A stretch of DNA of 45,581 nucleotides from Zygnema cylindricum. Taxonomy: Eukaryota > Streptophyta > Zygnematophyceae > Zygnematales > Zygnemataceae. Within the stretch, counting starts at the first letter, position 1. The number at the start of each line of letters is the position of its first letter. The notes beneath the pieces are model-generated. The model searched no databases and had not been told where the DNA came from. It was given only the letters and a program-made list of their open reading frames with translations. The position numbers and the translations under genes were made by a program. The stretch covers positions 1 through 45,581 of the forward strand of contig JBBHKE010001394.1 in assembly GCA_037447655.1 (NCBI GenBank). The letters run 5' to 3'. Shown here piece by piece: positions 40,208 through 45,581 of this stretch.

Positions 40208-41934
40208 GGGTATGTCCACATGTGCCAAAGTAAGAGTTTTTTCTGTTGTTTTCTTATAAAACTTAGCGCAGTACCACGTAAGTAACAGCCGTACAAAGAA
40301 ATCGGAAGAAGTAGATGTACATTTAGCGTCATCATCGAACTTAGGGCACTTTCCCATGTAACCGAAACTTTACTCTTGTAACTTTGTTTTTAGCGAAGAT
40401 TCTCCGTACTATTTTCAAAGCATTCATATGTAAAGAAATGAAATCGTTACTTTAGATTGTGACGGATGTAGACGTGGGTATAATTTGTGACGGTTGTGGA
40501 CGACTACAAAACTCGCGACAATTGATGACGTTTACAAAATAGCGACGGTTGTAGACGTGTAGCTACTTGTGACATTGTAGATGTTTAGGGTTTGTGACAT
40601 TTTGACGTCACGCTCAAATTATGACAGCGTCGACGTCACAAATTCTAAAACTTTCCGCCGTGGTATACCGATTTTGATTTTTTGTCTTTTCTCTTTACTT
40701 GCCATCAAAATACGCCCAAAGATAGTCAAAAGATATCGGTTTTAGAGATCTTTCATTTGATATAATTATTGACGTTTTTCATTGCAAGAATTTGAGATAG
40801 ACGCGGTAGTGGGAGAGGTAGAGAGAGAGAGGCGCTTTCACGGGCTTCGCTTTTGCGAAATGGCGTCCGTTGGTCAAGACCCCCTCCACGGCCTCTGTCC
40901 GGAAAAGATCGTACGGAAAAAAGCCACACACAGGTTGGAAACGTGCAGTGGGTTTTTTTTTTGGGTACTTCGCGCACAAAAATTGTCAAAAACTTCCGAC
41001 ACATGCAACAACATCTGCCTATTCGCTCACCTCATGGAACTTTATTTAAAATCACCTCGCGAGGTGATTTTATATAAAGTTTGAAGATAAATTGGAAAGA
41101 CGCGAAAGTGGGTCGAAACGCGCTAGACGACAAATTGCATCGCTCTAGACGACAACTTGCAGTGGATATAAAGTTTAAAGGTAATGCAACTTATACGGTG
41201 GTAATTTCAATTTTTTTGTACTGCTGCGGATTATCACGTTTTTTTCTAAGTTATGGAGGAAAGCGACAGATAATAACTGTAACTTTAGCACATAGGAAAG
41301 TGCCCTTAGAATATACTACATGTTGTCGACCCACAGCCACGTCAAGAAACGTCATCTTCAAACTTTTCTTTAAAACACATCGGCAATGTGTTTTAACTTA
41401 AAATATCCTCGCTAAACAAATAAGAACACATATTCACACGTGCAATTTTTTTTCAAATTTTTCAAACGATTTCAAGCGGTAAGTAAAAATACACCATTCG
41501 CTACGTTTTGTTTGTTTGCGTTCAGTACGACGAATAAAAGTACACAATTTGTTTTGTTTTCTCCCTTTCAATTCGGTACATATTTTTTTTTGCAGGGGTC
41601 TCAAGATTGCGATGCCATTTCACATTCACCGGGCAAGAGACTCAAGAGCAAAGCGCGTCTTCTTCAACCATGAAACAGCACAGGCTGGAAGGCGGTATGC
41701 CTATAATGTCAGGGAGAGACATGCGACATCACAAGCAGTTACAAAAAATAACGTGCGTTGTCACAAATTGTAGACGCTAACAGCCGTCACGGGCATTGTC
41801 GACATATAAAATCGTCACACCTTTAAGTAACAATTTCGTTGTTACACATAAGGACACCTATAAACCGGGTCTAGAGGATCTGCGCTAAAATACAAAGTAA
41901 GTTCGTCAGGTTAGAAGTACTTGGGGACATACCT
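40208..41934. mobile_element. PIF/Harbinger-like element, type B, TSD TTA, with nested insertion
   Basis: GGGTATGTCCACATGTG...GGGGACATACCT with TTA at 40205-40207 and 41935-41937. After removal of the nested element it is about 762 bp and matches the reverse complement of 39270-40046 throughout, including GCGCAGATCC and the TGTAACAACGA block. Confidence 0.87.
40344..41305. mobile_element. PIF/Harbinger-like element, type A, nested, TSD TTA
   Basis: 962 bp, GGGCACTTTCCCATGT...ACATAGGAAAGTGCCC, flanked by TTA at 40341-40343 and 41306-41308. The sister copy at 39270 gives the empty site at ATCTTAAATTCAATGATG. The interior has repeated TTGTGACG and GTTGTAGACG motifs (40450-40590) and GACGTCAC blocks, and resembles 1181-2126 inverted. 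The plus frames at 40782-41084 are unsupported. Confidence 0.88.
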
Positions 41935-41944
41935 TTAGTTAGCA

Positions 41945-42270
41945 CCAAAAGGCACACTTAGGTAACATTGAATCTGAACGTACGACACCCGGCTAAACAC
42001 TTAGCCGATATTTGCACAATAACGAATCATAGAATAATCATACTAATTTTAATACAAATAATCAAAATCATAATCATATTCATCATCATAATCATAATCA
42101 TAATCATAATAATAACAATAATAATTATTATTATTATTTAACAAAATATATACATTTTTTGAAGTTATAAATTACTCACATCAAATTTCCGGTTCTTATT
42201 TATTGAAAAGTTATTTTTTTTCGCCTACCCGTACTAGCGAGGGCAGAATATAACATTTTGGAACTCCATT
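41945..42270. repeat. Direct repeat unit, right copy, with (AATCAT)n
   Basis: Partner of 38520-39080. It includes the (ATAATC)n/(AAT)n simple repeat at 42060-42140. The two copies flank the PIF cluster. Confidence 0.65.
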
Positions 42271-42423
42271 TAGGTTATTGGGATTTTAAAAAGGCTAAAA
42301 CTCCTACCACGTGTGGAGTGGCCATGGATGTTCTACTTTCCTAATTTTAAAAAGATTTTTAATCGTGATCAACAACATTAGAAGGAAAGGCAGCCAAAAC
42401 TACGTCTCTTAGAGCAATAATAG

Positions 42424-42500
42424 CGGGGGGGGGAGGGAGGGAGGGGGGAGGGGAAGGGGGCGGGGGGGGGGACGAGGAGAAAGAGAGGGAGGGAAGGGGT
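42424..42500. repeat. G-rich polypurine tract
   Basis: More than eight runs of three or more G on the plus strand within about 75 bp, interrupted by single A or C. It could form G-quadruplexes or an intramolecular triplex, by inference from composition. Confidence 0.8.
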
Positions 42501-42859
42501 AGTCTGTTTCATCGAGATGTTCCACATATTACTCTACCTCGAGTGATTGATATTGTTTTCTATGATGCCTACCGTTGCATTCATGGTGATATTGATTTGG
42601 CGAACCCTGTTTTGAATCCAATCCTTTATCCTTTAACCTTCATCCTTTATCCTTCAGATGACTCGACATGTTGGAAAAGCAACGAGTGACACGGGTAAGA
42701 GGGAGAGGGAGATAGAGAGGGTAGAGAGAGGGACTAGGAGAGGTAGAGGGAGAGGGCGAGAGAACCCTTTTTCTGGCGCAGTTCAATCATTTGTGACGTG
42801 ACGTTGGAGTAGCAATGAGGGACACGACTAAGGAGTAGGATTGTGCACACCACGATACT
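42501..42859. other. Possible decayed coding segment with internal duplication
   Basis: The plus frame near 42513 reads VPHITLPRVIDIVFYDAYRC, which looks protein-like. GGAAAAGCAACGAGTGACACG (42673) and GGAGTAGCAATGAGGGACACG (42805) are a 130-bp-spaced direct duplication around a GAGAGGG-rich stretch. Family unknown. Confidence 0.3.
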
Positions 42860-43096
42860 ATGGATGGTTTTATTCCGATAGCGATCGAGGTATTTGGTCG
42901 TTTGGGAGTTTCTTTGGATGTGTTCTTGTATACTTCACCGACGTTATTCAGGGAGGAATGGTTGAGTCCTCTGGCTTTCGCCCTTTTTCATTTTTTATCC
43001 TTATTTCTTTTTTATCTTCGACGTTTATCAGTGACTTTACAACGAGTGCAAGCTTCTATCCTCCTTCGATCTTCTATTGAAGGATCTTCTATATAA
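42860..43096 (+). CDS. Unidentified small ORF, possibly repeat-derived
   Basis: 78 codons from ATG 42860. The N-terminal half reads FIPIAIEVFGRLGVSLDVFL and the C-terminal part LRRLSVTLQRVQASILLRSS. From memory this combination resembles the C-terminal part of uncharacterised, repeat-encoded plant ORFs; I cannot verify this. There is no clear promoter and no upstream domain in frame. It may be the last exon of a decayed mobile-element protein together with 42513-42640. Confidence 0.3.
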   Translation: MDGFIPIAIEVFGRLGVSLDVFLYTSPTLFREEWLSPLAFALFHFLSLFLFYLRRLSVTLQRVQASILLRSSIEGSSI

Positions 43097-43195
43097 TATT
43101 GAATCCTTATATAATATCAAATCTTCTATATAAAATCTAGTCTTCTATATAAAATATAATCTTCTATGTAATAATAAACCTTCCATATGAATCCT
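43079..43195. repeat. Tandem ~21-bp repeat, ATCTTCTATATAA type
   Basis: About five degenerate units containing CTTCTATATAA or CTTATATAATAT in succession, directly after the small ORF stop. Confidence 0.7.
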
Positions 43196-43309
43196 CGACG
43201 TGTTTTGAAACTCTCTTATAGCTTCATGGAACATAAGTGATCAAAGGAGTTTTCTTTGAGTAGTTTTAGCTCGTTTATTTAGGTAGGCTGCGTTTTGTGT
43301 ACACAAACC

Positions 43310-43560
43310 TCATGAAGAGAGGAAGGGACAAAGAAAAGGAGAAAAAGAAGAATGGAAGGAGGAAGCGATGAAGGGAAAGCGGAAGAGAAGGAGGGAAAGA
43401 TGAAGGCAAAAAGGGAAGGAGGGAGGAACAATCAAAGGGAAGGAGAATGAGGTGAAAGGAATGAGGAAGAGATGAACGAAAGGTGGAATAGACAAGGAGA
43501 AGGATGAAGGCGAAGAGGGTGGGAGGGAGGGACACAGGAAAGGAAGAAAGGAGGTGTTTC
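43310..43560. repeat. Purine-rich low-complexity tract
   Basis: GGAAGGAGG/GAAGAGG-rich. The minus-strand serine/proline-rich open frames (43275-43592, 43432-43641) are composition artefacts. Confidence 0.85.
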
Positions 43561-43624
43561 GTTGTTGTTTTCATGCTTGTTGTCTCTTTCAATGTCTTTT
43601 GTTAACTTGTCCTTGTTCCAATGA

Positions 43625-43839
43625 TATACCGTTAATCGCAATTAGTGTTAAAAAAAAATTCGCCACTTAAAACATATTTTCTCCGTGCACACTTGTCAGA
43701 TTGTCGACCAGAGGCCGCCATTAGGAAGGTGAGAAACTTGCCTTCCAATAGCAACCATCGAATCGACAATTGGTTGCTATTGGAAGGCAAGATTCTTGCC
43801 TTTTTATTGGCTTTAAGACTAATAACGATGAACGGATTA
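43625..43839. mobile_element. TA-type MITE, copy 7 (second subfamily, with internal hairpin)
   Basis: Ends TATACCGTTAATCGCAATTA and TAATAACGATGAACGGATTA are degenerate inverted repeats. The interior CGCCACTTAAAACATATTTT and CCGTGCACACTTGTC matches 33707 and 38031. The centre holds an inverted repeat CTTGCCTTCCAATAGCAACC / GGTTGCTATTGGAAGGCAAG. Confidence 0.7.
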
Positions 43840-44639
43840 ATTTGTTTCTTTCAACTTGTTTTTCTTTTTTGTTTGCTTACCATTTAGTTTCCCAATTTCG
43901 TATTTGCTTTTCTTTTTATGTTTGTTTTTTCCTCTTTGTTTCTTCCACCTCAGTTTTTATTTCTCGTATTTCTCGTTCCTTTTTTATTCCCATGTACTTA
44001 AATGGTTTACCGTCGTACTTTTTTGGATAGAGGCTTATTAACTTTCTTAATAAAGTCTTACAAAAGGCAAAAATTGGAGAAAAAGTGAAAAAGTAAAAAG
44101 AAAAAAAATGTTATAAGCTCTCAAATGGCATATTGAGCCTTTTGATATTTCATTATTTCCTCTTAAATACGGGGGGCCAAAAAGAAAAGAAAAAAAAAGA
44201 AATCATTATTAGGAAAAAAAGTCAACCTCGACATTAGTCCAAGAGATTGACCATAAGTTTTTGCCTTTTGTATCGTATATATATATATACAACACTTAAA
44301 AAAAAACTTTAAAAAGAACTTAAGAAAAAACTTAAAAAAAAAACCTAAATAAAAAAACCCACGAAGCCGTTTTCTCAAGAATTTCCAATAGAATCTTTTC
44401 CTTTCAAACGAACCTTTTGAAACATATCGTTTTTTATAATAATATAACACTCGTTAGGTTTGTTTTTAAACAAAACTTTTCTGGTTTTCTAAACCACAAT
44501 TTCCAAAAAGGGACTCATGGACACAATATGGGGTTAAGATATTGGTTCCTCCCAAAATTAGTTGAATACTATTGGCTCCTGAAACCGACAATTGGGCTTC
44601 CTTTGCATCTCGAATCTGCAAAAAATCATTAAATCACAA
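43840..44639. other. AT-rich unassigned DNA
   Basis: T-rich to about 44030, then A-rich with (TA)n at 44275-44290. Plus frames such as 43770-44030 are phenylalanine-rich composition artefacts. Nothing recognisable. Confidence 0.4.
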
Positions 44640-44890
44640 CCGTTTAAATCCCATTTATACCCGTTTACACCGTTTTTATACCCTTTAAAACCGTTTTATA
44701 ACCTTTTATACCGTTTTTATACCCCTTATACTGCTTTTATACCCGTTCATGCCTTTTTATGCCCTTTATACCCCTTTTATACTCCATTTTAAACCATTTT
44801 TATCCCCCATTCTATACCATTTTCATACTCTTTTTATGCCCTTTTTATACTCTTTTTGTACCCTTTTTATACCCTTTTTTATGCTATAAA
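44640..44890. repeat. Degenerate (TTTTATACCC)n tandem array
   Basis: About 25 imperfect 8-12 bp units of CCNTTTTATAC across 250 bp, with unit length varying as the T run changes. Confidence 0.85.
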
Positions 44891-45188
44891 ATCCTTTAAA
44901 CCTCTCATAAAAAATGAGAAAGCTTTCATTTCAAAAACTCGTGATATAGGTAAACCATCTTAATAGACAAATAATGAGGGCCACAAAAGGTAAATTTATC
45001 TCCTATTATAAGACAAAAAAACACCTCATGGACCTCCACGGCAACCCTTTACATTGAATAGAAACTAGCGATGTAATTTGTTGAACTGGTTTCAAAACAT
45101 CCATTGCTAGGTACACAATAACCCAGTTAAAAAATCTGACACTTTCGAGCGACTTTTTGAACGACTAAATCAATCCTAGTTGCATACA
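44891..45188. other. Unassigned DNA
   Basis: No gene or element recognised between the two tandem arrays. Confidence 0.4.
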
Positions 45189-45530
45189 ATTGCTATTACG
45201 TTCACTATTACAATTACTATTACAATTGCTATTGCAATAACTAAAACAATTACTATTACAATTACTAATGAAATTACAATAACAATTACTATTACAAGTA
45301 CTATTACAATTGATATTACAATCACTATTACAATTACTACAACAATTACTATAACATTTACTACAACAATTTACTATTACAATTACTATTACAATTACTA
45401 TTACAATTACTATTACAAGTACTATTACAATTACTATTACAATTGATATTACAATTACTCTTACAATTACTATAACAATTACTATTACAATTACTATTAC
45501 AAATACTAATACAATTAATATCGCATTTTT
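45189..45530. repeat. (ATTACTATTACA)n minisatellite
   Basis: A 12-bp unit made of two related hexamers (ATTACT, ATTACA), about 28 copies with point variants. The Thr/Ile-rich open frame at 45180-45446 is an artefact because 12 is a multiple of 3. Confidence 0.9.
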
Positions 45531-45581
45531 TCTAGTGAACCGAGGATTAACGATCTCGAGCCTGAGATTGTAAATGATATT

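Noticed and set aside
43275-43641. Ser/Pro/Leu-rich minus-strand frames
   Set aside because: Composition artefact of the GGAAGG-rich tract.
45180-45446. 88-codon Thr/Ile repeat protein
   Set aside because: A 12-bp minisatellite read in frame; no other coding signal.

Overview
The window reads as repeat-rich nuclear DNA of a land plant or close relative. The evidence is several decayed Ty1/copia retrotransposons of plant type, PIF/Harbinger-like and hAT-like non-autonomous DNA transposons, tRNA-derived sequences, and one intron-bearing gene fragment for a plant-style subtilisin-like protease. There is no bacterial operon structure, rRNA, CRISPR array or convincing intact tRNA gene. Two runs of ten N (10115-10124, 29476-29485) are assembly gaps. 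The species cannot be resolved from sequence alone.

Layout. 1-2126: unassigned DNA, a head-to-head pair of TA-flanked MITEs and a PIF/Harbinger-like element. 3050-8743: minus-strand copia element I (partial 3' LTR, RNase H, RT, integrase, protease, gag, 5' LTR), inserted into a second PIF-like copy. 9515-11144: another MITE, a gap and an orphan copia LTR. 11479-23166: a mosaic of two plus-strand copia interiors and three LTRs, interrupted by two family-2 solo LTRs, each with a 5-bp target duplication. 23167-24726: a decayed gag-like gene with two zinc-knuckle motifs, lying between LTR ends that face each other. 24727-29475: a minus-strand copia LTR split by a family-3 solo LTR, an RNase H fragment, then a family-2 copia element cut by the gap. 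29486-32734: AT-rich DNA, a second family-3 LTR and purine-rich DNA.

32735-35689 (minus) holds the one credible host gene. Four phase-compatible exons encode a signal peptide, the I9 propeptide and the start of an S8 catalytic domain. Intron 1 is largely a degenerate heptamer array, intron 2 carries a MITE, and an hAT-like MITE with a perfect 8-bp duplication sits 87 bp upstream of the ATG. 36631-42270: a TIR element, more TA MITEs, and two inverted PIF-like elements, one of which contains a third, all with clean TTA/TAA duplications. 42424-45581: G-rich, purine-rich and tandem-repeat DNA, one more MITE and a small unidentified ORF.

The most unusual pattern is in the family-1 copia LTRs. All seven copies, though strongly diverged, carry an antisense tRNA-like module (A-box-like, B-box-like, then a T4-T5 run), i.e. 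the layout of an RNA polymerase III unit. The same LTRs have clusters of GTAC in U3, and GTAC is conspicuously over-represented across the window. No retroelement here looks autonomous: catalytic residues are lost in protease, integrase, RT and RNase H, and many stops fit cytosine-deamination decay.
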